From the NCBI GenBank assembly GCA_021018995.1, contig CM037593.1, positions 10,072,088 through 10,136,087 of the forward strand: a DNA stretch of 64,000 nucleotides, read 5' to 3'. The translations under genes were made by a program, and so were the position numbers. Position 1 is the first letter of the stretch. Every line of letters begins with the position of its first letter. Origin of the DNA: Chloranthus sessilifolius. Its lineage: Eukaryota > Streptophyta > Magnoliopsida > Chloranthales > Chloranthaceae. Shown here in pieces: positions 10,769-21,994 of this stretch. Under the pieces are notes generated by a model. The model had not been told where the DNA came from. It saw only the letters and a list, made by a program, of their open reading frames with translations, and did no database searches.

Positions 10769-11776
10769 TGATGCGGGACAATGACCCTAAAATCCGTGAA
10801 ACGCCATGATATGCTAATTTGCTGAAATTAAACTAATTAATTGACCAATTAATCACAAATTCAAGCGATACCTTGGGGTTTCTCGGGATTCTGCTTAGGT
10901 GGCCATGCTAGGTTCACGTAGGGTTTAATCCGACGCGCGAGATCTGTTAGGACGACGGAAGGGGCGATCCGAGAGATAGAACTCTCGCTTCGTCTAGGTC
11001 GGGGCGTTAGACCGTATCTCGCAATGGGATCGATAGCTCCTCTCTAGGGCTTTGGAATCAAAACGATCAATGGCACGAGTTGAATACGCTCAAGCCCAAC
11101 AACGGTCGTGGATCGACAGGTAAGGATCGGATTCGATCCACGAGGATGAACATTGAGGGTATTCTAGATCTAGGGTTTGGGAAAATAGGGCAATCAATGG
11201 AAAGGGAATAATGGATGCAAGAGATTAGGGGAAAATAAGAGATCAAATGAGACAAGACATCAAAGAAGGAAATTAAAGATAAATGTGCGTCTCACCCTTG
11301 GCCTCACACCAAACCCCAAATGGGGAAAAAGACTCACTCTTCAAGCTCCTCACAGGCCAAAATGCAAATGCAATTTCATTAAATCATCAAAAGTGCCAAA
11401 ATGGCTTACAAAAGTATTCTTTATAGTAACTACAAAGAGAATAATCCCTAAAATGACAAAGTACGAAATTACCCTAAATGGTAACTTACAACTAGACACA
11501 AAAAACAATAAAATCCGGACAAAAAAGGACAAAACACGCCACTTAAGTCGCAGGGCGGAGATCTCCATGGACTTCCGTCCTGAAGCCCACAGACGTTTGT
11601 GCCCAAAAACTAGTGGCACCCTCTAAATCTGGACGTTTGTGCCCGTCGCTTGATGATGGTTTTTGTCTCCCTTCCTCCTTGAGGCTGTAGTACTCGGGCT
11701 CTCTCACAACTTCTTCTTCCGCCGGTACACCTTGTACGGCCTGAAACCTAGATTCTTATTGGTGGCGTCCCTGTCA
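10769..11776 (-). repeat. 5' LTR of the gypsy element
   Basis: A 1008-bp copy of the terminal repeat. In element orientation it starts TGACAGGGAC and ends CCCGCATCA. It aligns along its length with 286-1256 plus 4818-4863, with scattered substitutions and small indels, so the insertion is not recent. The adjacent TATAT at 11777-11781 matches 281-285. Confidence 0.92.
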
Positions 11777-11781
11777 TATAT

Positions 11782-12765
11782 CCTCTTTATTTCCATAGGA
11801 TTAGCCTTAAATGGGTTGTGAAGGAGGTCCAGTAAGAAACTTAAGTGGGTCAGATGGGATAACATAGGATGTATGAGAGGGATGAGAGAGAAATTTAGAA
11901 CAGCTTTAGGATGGAAATAACTTCAGAAGATGAGAAGTTAGAAGACACAAATTAAGAATCTGAAGGGGCTCCCTATTATTTAGCAAGAAATTAGTTGGCA
12001 ATTGAAGGCACGGTGGTCTTTTAGGATTTTAAACATAAAACCCACACCCTTAGACAACTGGTGTTTCAGGACAAATGTCTCAGACATAGGTACCGAGTTG
12101 GAATTCAGGAGAAAATCAGCAAGCAAAAAAATGAAAAAACGAAAAATAAAAAATCGGCATAAAATCGGGAAGCATTTGGGAAATAGTAATGAAAATATTT
12201 TAAAATGTTAAAAAAAAGAAGAAGATATTTTTTGACAAAAAGAGAAATTTCAGGAAAATTTTGGTAAAAAAATGAATTTAAAATGTAAATATTGCGAATT
12301 TTTAAACGTGTTTCTGACGTTTTATGAAAAATCGTGTTTTGAACGAGTTTTTTCTTCAAAAAACCACTATGTTGGTGACTACTGTCTCAGAAACAGGGAA
12401 AATAGGCAGAAGAGTTTCTTTTGGCGTAATATGGTAATAATTTTACCGATCAGAAAGAAATTTAGAACCACCATTTTATTTTCCTTGAAGATGTGTTGCA
12501 GAGTTTAAAGGAAATTAATCAATTATAGTTTTGTCTGGGATGAATAGTGCTTGTTCTAATTTCTAAGCCAGTGCAAAATTATATCGATTCTATAAATTAA
12601 ATTTAGAGGAAAAAATGTTTTAGTCAATTCTAAAATTGTTTATTTTGTGGAACTTTAGGAATGGGAGTTTGGATGAGTCACCTATTTTTGTTCTATAGCT
12701 GGTTTAGATAGTTGATTTTATTGCTTGTTTCACACCTTGTAAGAGTATTACTTCATTCCTTTCAG
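11782..12765. other. Non-coding stretch before the first visible IQD exon
   Basis: From the end of the gypsy element to the IQD exon at 12766 I see no exon-like coding, and in particular no IQ67 segment. It is AT-rich with several A-runs (12120-12260). If the IQD gene is intact, this and the whole gypsy element lie in one of its introns. Splicing into 12766 is supported by the pyrimidine-rich TTCATTCCTTTCAG at 12752-12765. Confidence 0.5.
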
Positions 12766-13088
12766 GATGCCAAACCTTTGGATTCTTTGGGGGTAAATAT
12801 TTCAACTGGAATGGAAAAGCTGTTGGCGAATGCTTTTGTTAGTAAGGTAAGTTCAGCTCCATGTACTGCTTTATATATGACTGTTGAAGGTGTGATGTAC
12901 ATTACACATAATATGAATTTGTTGACTGGCCCAAACATTGAGCGGGTCAAGCACAGCCTGCTAAAAAGGTAGAAGATGCATTTTCTCTGATTCTGGGCCC
13001 ATAAATATCTGCTTTCCTTCGGTTTGACCAGTTTGGTGGGGGAAGATTGGCCGTTCACATGAATTTTTCTTATTTTTTCTAAAACATG

Positions 13089-13154
<66 letters not shown>

Positions 13155-13716
13155 TCAGGAGTATGGTTTCGAACCTGGTCCAAGGCACTGGGTTCGAGCC
13201 AGTTGGGTGCCCAACCCAAGCATCAAAATATTGGATTTCGTTTTGGTTTTGGTTATGACCGAAACCGAAATTTCCCCCTTCGTACATTTCAAAACCATAA
13301 TTTAGGTTTTCGGTTTCGGTAGGGACCGCAACCAAAATGTTTCGGCCGAAATTTTGATCCATGGCCCAACCTGAGGATTCGTTGCCACATCAACTTGCCC
13401 AAGGTTGATTAGTGAACTTTCAAAAACAAACAAAAAATAGAAAAACGGGTGCTTTTCCACTATTGAAATCTGGGTCAAAGGTGAAAAACTTCAATGCTCC
13501 ATGCTTTGCCACAGAGCAGGATGTTTGACCTGAGATTTGAAGGGAAAAAAGGTCTAAAATCCATTTTTTTCTAATACACTCGGGGATGGACTGAACTCTT
13601 GGAGGATGTAAGTCACTCGTGATTACGTGTCACATGGCACATAATCTAGGGGTTGAACCCACGCTCACTCGCGAAGGGTTTGAACCTCTTAACCCTTTAC
13701 CACAACACATACACGC

Positions 13717-13762
<46 letters not shown>

Positions 13763-16253
13763 AGCTTATAAATGTTGAATATTGGCCATGGTTCTGAATT
13801 TTGGCCGATACATAACATATCAGATTCCGCCCGATTGAATTTCGAGCACTATAGTGTACCTGGTATCACATGGGTATCAGCCATTGCCTACCAACTTTCT
13901 CTCATTCTGCTCATTGATCTTGGTCCATTTCAAATTTATTCCATTATATTATTGTTTTGGTTGATACTTATTATACTTCTTTCGTATCTCTAGCTTCTTG
14001 CTTCATTGCCTGTCAACATGGCTCTGCAAATGGAATATATCCAGGACGCACCAAATTCAACCTGGAACTGGCTAGAACGCTGGACATTTACCTGCTTCCG
14101 GGAACCTATTCCACAACTAAAAAAGAAGGCTGGCGACTTGAAATCTAATGCGAAATCAACTGCAATGAACTCTTTGTCAGTCCGATCAAAGCGCACTGTC
14201 CTCAAGATTTCGGCTGCAAATAACGATTCTAGCTCGACCCGTATCACCTCCGAATCTGAAAAGCCCAAACGTAGCTCAAGGAAAGTTTCAAAACATACAG
14301 TAGATTCAGTTCAAGAGCCTCCACAGAATGAACTCGAAAAGGTTAAATGTAATTTGAGAAAGGTTTCCAATTCCACTACAGAAGTTTGCGATCAACCAAC
14401 GGAGGCCGAAACTGAGAAATTCCAGCATAGCCAATTTGATGTTCCGGAAAAGGGAATTGTGGATTCTATAGAGAAGAAGGAAGATGCAAGTACGCTGATT
14501 TCACCGGATCAACCTGACGTAGAAACTGCTGCGAAGCTAGTGGAAGCCAATGGACCAGTAATTACATTAGACCAATCGGTGACACGTGCAAAAGATGGGG
14601 ATGTTTCTGTTGGGCGTGAGACGTTTAGCTCTAAGGAACAAGCATGCCATGAAAACCCAAAAGCTAGTAGGCGGAGGGCTTCTTTTTCAGGAAATGAAGA
14701 TTACACAGAAAACGGTGCACAAACCACTCCGAAATTGCCAAGTTATATGGCAGCTACTGAATCTGCCAAGGCGAAGTTGCGGGGACAAGGCTCGCCGAGG
14801 TTAAGTTCAGATGAAGCTGAGAAAAATGGTTATGCAAGGCGGTATTCTCTGCCATCTGCGATGAATGGAAAATTGGGCTCATTGTCACCTCGGGTTCAGA
14901 GACTTATTCAAACTGGTGGTAAAGGTGGTAGCCTCAGAAGCGACAGGTCGCTTTTGTCCTCTAGAGATGGGAACGGTAAGCATTCTTTAATTTGTTTTCT
15001 TTATTTGTAGGGTGTGTTTCTAGATCAGCCTATGTTGGGCTTTCTGTGTTATTTGTTGAGTTTTGTGAAATTGACTTTACTGTTTGGGTTAATGGGGCAT
15101 CACCTACAGCAATAGGTAGACCACTCAAAAGGTATGCTTTTATGCCATGTGGCCTAAACCTTTGGCCAGTCCAAGTCGTCCACATAGCAGAACACCATGT
15201 GAACTGATGTTAGCCTAAAAAGGTGCCCATCCGAGCAAAGTGACGAAGTATTTATACTGGTTTAATACGGCGAGCAAAAAAGTCGGTAAAAATGACAAAA
15301 TACGTACAAGTTCAGAATAAAACAGAAAAAATCGAAAGTTAAATAAACTATATAACAAATAAGTTGGAAAAATGGAAAAAGTCGGGAAGAAAACTGAAAA
15401 GGTCGAAAAAATAGAAAAACTTGGGGAAAACGGGTTTAATACATGTATTTCGTTCGCGTTTAAAACACAAAATACACGTTTTTAAACAGCAATAATTTTC
15501 GAAAATCCAATTACAGTAAGGGTTTACTACGTTGTACCACTAACACACGTATTTGTTTTTCAAAATATTAAAAAAAAAAAAATTGTCACTATGCATCAGA
15601 GGATTTGAACCATTTGATCCATGCAGTTTAATATGGACCGTTGTTCATATTATTTACCATAGGGTCCATTGAGGTCTTCAGATTGGATCATACAGATCCA
15701 TTGGCAGATATGTTTGTTGGGTTTTAGTGAAGTTCACATGGACGAAGTGGATTGGTTAAAAATATGCTCCATGTGGCACCAAATGGCCCAAAAGTATGCC
15801 GTTGGGCTGTCCATCTATTGATGTAGGTGTCCAAAGTCGATCTCTTATTGTTTATATATGCTTGGAAATCGATCAGATTTTTTGTAGTATTGTGCTGCTA
15901 TAAAACATGTCTGCATCTATGCCCTCTCCATTATGTTTCGGGATGGAACATGTCACTAACATATATGGTTATCGAAGATGATGCTGGTTTTTTGGGAGAT
16001 TTATTTTTGTTCTAGGTTCTGAGAAAAACTATAAATAATATCCTTTTAACTTAAAAAAAGAAGAGTTTTTGGTTGATTATTTTACACATTTAATTTATTC
16101 ATTCTAGTTATATTGCATTGAGTAAGATTTGACAATTCAAGACCCAATATAATTTCAGCAAATTATTTGAGTTCTTGTAATTTTTTGAAAGTCCCACCAC
16201 TGACATATTGTTAAATGGCAGAGAGGTTGGTCCAAGTGGAGTGGAGGAGGTGA
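12766..16253 (+). CDS. IQ67-domain (IQD) calmodulin-binding protein, 3' exons only
   Basis: Three exons with GT-AG borders can be joined: 12766-12846 (VNISTGMEKLLANAFVSK), 13994-14975 and 16222-16253. The second opens LLASLPVNMALQ, then NSTWNWLERWT, and near its end carries PSYMAATESAKAKLRGQ and the Ser/Arg-rich tail typical of the C-terminal DUF4005 of IQD proteins. The third gives ERLVQVEWRR and stop, the usual family end. Phases agree (0; then one base, G, carried into AG). About 364 residues are visible. The IQ67 calmodulin-binding region and N-terminus are absent from the window and should lie to the left. IQD31/32-type proteins are the closest match by memory; they are scaffold proteins at microtubules, membrane or nucleus. 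Confidence is high for family, lower for subgroup. Intron 2 of the visible part (12847-13993) holds an hAT MITE and microsatellites. Confidence 0.88.
13088..13151. repeat. (AT)n-(GA)n compound microsatellite
   Basis: AT dinucleotides from about 13088 switch to AG dinucleotides at about 13113. Located in an IQD intron. Confidence 0.92.
13217..13363. mobile_element. hAT MITE of the CAAGGATCAAAAT family, 147 bp
   Basis: Flanked by a perfect 8-bp duplication GCCCAACC (13209-13216, 13364-13371). Ends are CAAGCATCAAAAT and, reversed, CATGGATCAAAATTTCGG; the interior is GACCGAAACCGAAAT-rich. The termini match those of the larger hAT at 36283-41017. It lies in an intron of the IQD gene. Confidence 0.85.
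13720..13756. repeat. (AT)n microsatellite
   Basis: Pure AT run in the IQD intron. Confidence 0.9.
14976..16221 (+). other. Last intron of the IQD gene
   Basis: Bounded by G|GTAAGC at 14975/14976 and ATGGCAG|AGAGG at 16221/16222. It is unusually long for this family's last intron and AT-rich, with an A-run at about 15569-15582. No second gene is seen in it. Confidence 0.7.
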
Positions 16254-16367
16254 GTGTGCAGAAAAAATGATAGTATTCCAAGAGGAAGATTTAAAAAAAA
16301 GGTGAGTATTTCGAGCACATGCAGTATTTTATTTATGTTTTCTTTCATATGATTTCACTATCAAACC

Positions 16368-16412
16368 CGAGGATTAAAATTTCAGCCGAAATGACCGAAA
16401 TTTTGATCCTTG
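16368..16412. mobile_element. 45-bp miniature hAT remnant
   Basis: The perfect 8-bp duplication ATCAAACC (16360-16367 and 16413-16420) flanks a 45-bp insert that begins CGAGGATTAAAATTTC and ends GAAATTTTGATCCTTG, the two ends of the same hAT family with almost nothing between. It sits about 115 bp after the IQD stop codon, probably within its 3' UTR. Confidence 0.85.
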
Positions 16413-16473
16413 ATCAAACCTCAATGAAGACGAATCTATAAACTGGGGCATGGTGTACCAAGCACCTCACCTA

Positions 16474-16618
16474 GGGCTGTCAATGGGATGGATCAGGTCA
16501 AAATTTTTGCTGCCCAACAGGGAAATTGCATATACCCGACCAGATGGTGCACTCAATTTTATGTGCCCGATCCGGTAATATATCAGGTCAGGTATCGGGT
16601 TAACCTGACCCGTTGACA
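16474..16618. repeat. GGGCTGTCAA-type MITE
   Basis: Starts GGGCTGTCAATGGG and ends CCCGTTGACA, imperfect inverted ends, with CCCGA/GGTCAGG-rich interior. Related copies are at 31362-31553 and at the edges of 24660-26012. No duplication was verified. Confidence 0.55.
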
Positions 16619-16774
16619 GATTGTTTTGTTCTAGGATTTGGAGTGTTGGGTGTGTAGTCACAAGTTGGCTGGGTTTTTGTTGAGGGTTGTTTCTTCATAT
16701 TTTTCTTCTAATAAAAATATAGAGTTGCCGATTTTGAGAATACTAAATTCATGTTCTTCTCACATTTAAATAAA

Positions 16775-17171
16775 AGGAGCTACAACTTGCACACAAGATT
16801 TGTATCGTTGCACATAGATTGAAAAGAAAGAGTTGGTATTTTTAGAACCTGTGTCTCGTGGAACACCGTATAATCCGGCTGAGTTGAAGCACATGAGGTA
16901 AAATTGTTTGGTGCCAAAGATTGTCACAAAACAAGGTCTCTATCATCTGATTAAACACAGTCAAAGCCCACCACCTGATTCAATGGTTGACTTGAATTGG
17001 ATGATAGAGAACGTGTTTCATGCCAATCTTTAGCACAATAGATCTTTGAATCTTGGCCTTCAAATCAAACGGATTAGATGGTGTTCCACATGGCATGGGT
17101 CCCAAAAATGCCAACTCTTCATTTCAACCTATGTGCAACGGTATGAATCTCGTGTGCAATTTGTAGCTCCC
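16775..17171. mobile_element. Fold-back Mutator-like MITE, copy 1
   Basis: Flanked by 9-bp TTAAATAAA (16766-16774) and CTAAATAAA (17172-17180). Long arms are inverted copies: the left arm reads GGAGCTACAACTTGCACAC, and the right end mirrors it. Nine-base duplications and long inverted arms are typical of MULE-derived MITEs. The 60-codon frame inside is not a gene. Confidence 0.75.
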
Positions 17172-17712
17172 CTAAATAAATGAATAATTATTTACAAAAA
17201 TTCATCAAAAGTTGAATGATTTGGCTTCTCGATTTGTTTTCCATCACTGCATGCATTTTCTCATACTGCTGGAATCCGTCTTTCTTCTCTTTGAGCTCGT
17301 CATAGGAGTGGCTCGAACTTAGGCCTCTTGTTTGCAAGAGCAATGACTTAACCAATGAACTATAAGGTACTTGTTGCATTAAAAGAGCAAAAAAATTAAT
17401 TATATTTATATTTCAATTTACAACTCCTTAAAACATTTTTGTTTCTTTTAAAACTCATCCTACCCTAGCAAACTGAGTCCACTCGACAGTGGCGAACCCC
17501 AAACTAAGAGAACTGGGAACCTGGTAACATTGCTTTGAGTGATGAATCAAATTGTTACTGGAAATGAGTTGGTTTTAATATAAAATCATTTTTTATAGAA
17601 GCTGTAATATTCAATATGATATGTACAAAACAGTGCATTATTGAGTCACCTGACTCGATAAAAATAAAATATTCACAATTAATAAATTATATAAAGATAT
17701 TTGTAGTTATAA

Positions 17713-18039
17713 GGGAGCTATTACTTGCATTTGAGAAGTTGGACCTTGCACGTTAAAACAAAGACTTGGTGTTTTTGGGGGGCCCGTGCCAACCATCTGA
17801 TTTGAAGGCCATTATCTAAAGATCTTAGATGCAAAAATTGGCACAAAGTACAATATTTATCATATGATTCAATGCAGTCAGACGGCCATTATATGATTCA
17901 ACAGTTGACTGCATTGAATCATATGATAGAGATTGTGTTTGCTCCCAATCTTTTGCACCAAAGAGATCATGAATCAAGCATATGGTGCTTTCAACTGTGC
18001 AAGGGCCAACTTCTCGTGGGCTGGTAAGTAATGGCTCCC
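17713..18039. mobile_element. Fold-back Mutator-like MITE, copy 2
   Basis: GGGAGCTATTACTTGCAT at the left mirrors the end GTAAGTAATGGCTCCC. Flanks are TAGTTATAA and TATTTGTAA, 7 of 9 matching. The interior contains TTGAATCATATGATAGAGATT-like phrases, shared by many repeats in the window. Confidence 0.72.
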
Positions 18040-18048
18040 TATTTGTAA

Positions 18049-19430
18049 CGTCTACCTTTATCCCTTCTTTCGTGTTTGCAAGTATGAAGGGCTTAATTAA
18101 ACCCTAATAGGGTAATACACTTCTTGTTCCTACTTGATTTCAATTTGTAGGGGTATAGACAAGAGGTGTGTAATATTTCTTTTGAACCCTAAATCCTAGG
18201 GCTTGTGTGTGCAACAGGTCAACTTCCATCCTTTCCAGATCACTTGTACATAGAAGTAGAATCATATAGACACTAAATTTTCGTTTTGAGGGGGTGCTGA
18301 GTCGTCTCATCTTCTTCAAGGTAAGGGCCTTCAAGTTTACTTGTTATGGTTTTTCGTATTTAGTGGTTTTCTTTAGTTGTTTTTGTTTGTTTGAGAACTG
18401 AGTTGTGCTGATGGTCTTCATTTGACTTTTGCTTGATAAAAAATATATCTAACATCGACAATTTTCGCATTTATTTATTTATTTATAAACTTTTTGAATG
18501 TCATTTCATACTCTTTGCCCATAAAAGTAGAATCCAAAAAAAAATGCAAGATTGTTTTAATCAACCGTCCATCTGATTTATCATATGATAACGATTATCG
18601 TAAGATTGGGTTTAAAAATTCACCCGAAATGAGACGTACTTGGGCATGGACAAACCCTATTCGGGTTTCGCAGGAATGAATGATATGAACCATCTTCTGG
18701 ATTGGCGAAAGCGAGACCGGAAAAGATGAAAAACCATGATCTGGAAGAATCTAATAAGAACTCATAGTGACCAAATTCGCAACTTTTTGAAAAAGTCGTG
18801 AATAGTTCTCAATTTTTTGAAAAAAATTGAATAACATTTGAATTATTTGTGATTTTTCAAAAATGTTTTTTGTATAATTTCCGTATAACTCGCAAATTTT
18901 CCAACTTTTTACCAGTTTTGGTTAAAACTTCTGCTTTTCCAATTTTTATAGTCTTTAATTAATATATTTTAGAATTTTTATTTTTTATTTTTTCCAAAAT
19001 TTGACCATTTTCCCCCAAATTTGATGAAGTTAAACCAACTTTGTCAATATGGTTTAGATAAACTAGGAGTAGCCAAAGGGCTCATTGCAGATAATGAGCC
19101 CTGTACTGTCAGCTGTGCATTGAGTGGACTTTGAGACACCCCAATTTAGAGAGCATAAAAATTCGTGTACATCTAGACCAAAAAAATGCAAAGATGACAA
19201 GGTTGGCTTTTTCTCTAGGGTGTCTGCAATGAACCTGGAGCTCATTGTAGACAAATTCATATAAGTCTACTCTAGGATATTTTCAACAGTCACATGTAAA
19301 TGAAGGAATAATGGCAGATGACCCACTTAAAAACAGATTAGGCAAATGGCTGTTCATTTCTTAGAACAAGTGGCACGCCCCTTTAGCAATCTAACTCATC
19401 AAGATGAACACCGGAGGATCTGAACAATGC
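18049..19430. other. Intergenic stretch, no gene seen
   Basis: AT-rich DNA without recognisable exons. The segment 18780-19010 is rich in short TTTTTGAAAAA-like inverted words. Small frames in both strands show no domain. Confidence 0.4.
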
Positions 19431-19435
19431 TGACT

Positions 19436-19470
19436 TCAAATAGATGGGATAAGGCTGCGATGATGAGGAT
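19436..19470 (+). mobile_element. RTE-LINE 3' tail fragment
   Basis: The phrase ATGGGATAAGGCTGCGATGATG matches the 3' end common to plant RTE-clade LINEs (GGGATAAGGCT followed by GATGATG repeats) and the ends seen at 46988-47030 and 61766-61806. No coding part is attached. Confidence 0.55.
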
Positions 19471-19561
19471 CACCACCTCCAAGTCTATGCATTCGAAAAT
19501 TAATGGCTCATATATTTTCAACAGTTGAAATAAAAGCAGATCAATTTGATTGTTAAAATCA

Positions 19562-20055
19562 TGGTATCTAATATCGGCCGATACCGATATGTATCAGGTA
19601 TTGGCCAATACCTCTATTAAAAAATATAAAAATAAATAAATAGGTTGGTACGTATCGGTATCAGTCCTCCATGGTCCATGGACCGATACGAAGTTTGACA
19701 CCCTGGTTAAAATTGGTTGTCGATGATGGGTTGCTAGTTGAACTACTTGGATTGATCGAACATATGCACCGCATGAAGGTATCAAACTCGTTATTAGTAT
19801 TGGGTATCGGTCCATCTTGGATCAGTGGGTACTGACCGATACATATTGGTCTCGCTGATATGGTATTTGTGAATATATTTTATTTGAATAAATAGTAAAA
19901 ATGTAGATTATTTTTTGGTATCGGTCAATAGAGACCCATATCGTCTGATACTAATATTGATACCGGTAACGATACCGATACCACCCCAATACTGGTATTG
20001 GGGTGATATCAGTATCAGTCTGTTGGACCGATACCAGCCGATCCTTGATACCTTG
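19562..20055. repeat. GTATCGG/CGATAC-rich repeat
   Basis: Begins near GGTATCTAATATCGGCCGATAC and ends near CAGCCGATCCTTGATACC. The words GTATCGGCCGATAC and GATACCGATACC recur through it. The same vocabulary fills 57250-57400, 58320-60050, 60850-61210 and 63075-63200, so this is a high-copy non-coding family. Confidence 0.6.
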
Positions 20056-20494
20056 CACCACATGGTCTGAAAGTGGACTGTCATGGCCCAATTTGTTCAA
20101 AGGCTAGGATAAATGCGACCTCCCATACGGTAATATACAAACTCTCATCACCACACTTCTGCTTCTGCCACAGGGTGCAAATCTTTGATCAATCAAAAGT
20201 CATCGAAGTGGTAAAAAATCATTTGAATTGAAATCAGCTCAAAAGTGAGCTCATCGGGGATTCAACCATTTGATTTGGGCATTATGATCCATATTAGGGT
20301 GCTTAATTGGATTTTCCCAACAAGTTTTTGTGGGGAAGAGTTTAGTTTGCATGGTTTCTTGCCGCTGGGTAGGTTTGTACCTGAGAAGGCATAAAAGAGG
20401 TTATAAGATGTCCTACGAGGTAAATATTTTTAAAGTAGTTATTTGAGAGAATATGTCAAGTGCCCTTGAGGTAAATTTATATAGATAATCTTTT

Positions 20495-20775
20495 AATTCA
20501 CCCATCAAATCTTTGAGTTCACCCACTGAACACATTGACTGCATTGAATCGGAGGATGGAGATTGTTTATCGTCCCAATTTTTCACACAATGGTTCTTGA
20601 GATCACGGGTGTGTCATTAACATTTCTAAGATGTGTCACGTGAAATAAAAAATTATCCGTTGGATGGTATGCGCATAATCTCAAGATCTGTTGTGTGAAA
20701 GATTTTATCATTTGATTCAACACAGTCAATGTGTTTTGGCGTGGGTGAATTTAAAGATTGGATGGGTGGATTTAA
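20495..20775. repeat. Fold-back MITE
   Basis: The left arm AATTCACCCATCAAATCTTT and the right arm AAAGATTGGATGGGTGG are inverted copies, as are TTGAGTTCACCCAC and GTGGGTGAATTTAA. The middle has the common phrase TTGAATCGGAGGATGGAGATTG. Target duplication not determined. Confidence 0.6.
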
Positions 20776-21055
20776 AGATACTCATCTATATATTCTTTAA
20801 GATAAGTATTTTAAAAGTATCCCTTCAAAAAACATTAGCCACCGAAAGATTGGTACCTAATATTTACTCGACCTTGAAATACGCTATTATGGGTGCTAAT
20901 ACTAACTCTATACCTAGAATAGGCCATTACCCAGCGTCATTGGAGGGGTCGATGGGGGGTATAAACTTAGGCTGCTTGGTGAACTCTGTTTTGGCAGGAG
21001 TAAAGATGATAGACCACAAAAGATTTCATTGCCAAAAATCTAACAATATTTTATT

Positions 21056-21492
21056 GGGTACAGTTATACTCACCCAAAAAGACTGCTTTCTCACCCCCAC
21101 CTTCTCCATTCGGCATGCAATGACCACCTTTGAAACAGATGGTAAAGACTGTTTCTCATCCTCCTCTTTCGCACAATCGATCTATAGATCATGGGCTTAC
21201 CATCTGACCGTCAATTTTTAATTACACGTAGCACACATTCCAAAAATATGATCCTCAAATTATATAACACTCATCATGTTCAAGCATGATTTTAGAGTCC
21301 TTTTTTGAAATGTGTGCCACGTGTAATAAAAAACCTGACCGCCTGATGATATACCAATGATCTATGGATTCATTGTGTAGAAGATGAAGACGAAAACCGA
21401 TCTCCATCATCTGATTCAACAGTGGTCAATGCATGCTGGCTAGAAGAGGTTGCGTGAAAAAACAGTCTTTTGGGGTGAGTGTAACGGTACCC
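21056..21492. mobile_element. Fold-back Mutator-like MITE, second family
   Basis: Ends GGGTACAGTTATACTCACCC and, reversed, GGGTACCGTTACACTCACCC. Flanks are 9 bp, TATTTTATT (21047-21055) and TAGTTTATT (21493-21501), 8 of 9 matching. Interior arms share AAAAGACTG / CAGTCTTTT. The 176-codon frame starting upstream at 20691 merely runs through this and the previous MITE. Confidence 0.78.
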
Positions 21493-21600
21493 TAGTTTAT
21501 TATTCTTTGTGAGTATAAATAGACGATTATAATTAATTTTAGAGATAATGGCTCTACCTTATGTTTAAAGACCAAATTGGTGTTTAAATGATTTTATGTG

Positions 21601-21994
21601 GGGAGCCATTACTTGCACTTGCTTATTAAGTGATTGCATCGAAGTTAAAAAAAGACTTTGTATTTTAGGGATATGTGAAAATGCAATCTGTGCCGTTTGT
21701 TTTAAAGTCCATGATCTATAGATCCTTTATGGATAAGATTGGCATAAATTATAATCTTCATCATGTGATTAAATATAGTCAAAGGCTATTATTTGATTCA
21801 TCGGTTGACAACAACAGATCATGCGATAAAATATTATGTTTTGCACCAATTTTATCCACTAAGGATTTATAGATCATGAACTTTAAATTAGACAGCCTAG
21901 TTTGTGTTTTCATATGTCACATGTCCTTAAAATATAAAGTCTTTTTTTAACGTCGATGCAATCACTTAAAAAGCATGTGCGAGTAATGGCTCCC
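21601..21994. mobile_element. Fold-back Mutator-like MITE, copy 3, perfect 9-bp duplication
   Basis: GGGAGCCATTACTTGCAC at the left mirrors the end GTGCGAGTAATGGCTCCC. The 9-bp TTTTATGTG is repeated exactly (21592-21600, 21995-22003). It is the best-preserved member of the family at 16775 and 17713. Arms also share AAAAAAAGACTTTGTATTTT and its complement. Confidence 0.85.

Larger units (their letters stand above)
286..11776 (-). mobile_element. Ty3/gypsy LTR retrotransposon, full structure, coding-dead, with nested inserts
   Basis: Two LTRs of about 1 kb (10769-11776 and 286-4863, the latter split) bound the element, and the 5-bp direct repeat TATAT flanks it (281-285 and 11777-11781). Reading the minus strand, the order is 5' LTR, primer site, gag with a CCHC knuckle, DSG protease, reverse transcriptase with YFDD, RNase H, integrase, chromodomain-like tail, polypurine tract, 3' LTR. 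PR-RT-RH-IN order is the hallmark of Ty3/gypsy, and the C-terminal tail suggests a chromovirus-type lineage. Many frameshifts and stops make it non-autonomous today. Without the three inserts it would be about 6.9 kb. A second, 5'-truncated relative lies at about 51070-56037. Confidence 0.93.

Noticed and set aside
11777-12765. IQ67 exon upstream of the IQD exons
   Set aside because: No Arg/Ala-rich IQ motif pattern is present in any plus-strand frame.
14006-14035. ATG as the start of a 334-residue protein
   Set aside because: The coding sense continues upstream to a splice acceptor at 13993 and joins an earlier exon in phase; the ATG is an internal Met of the IQD protein.
20691-21221. 176-codon plus-strand frame
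   Set aside because: It spans the right arm of one fold-back MITE and the left half of another, so the reading is accidental.
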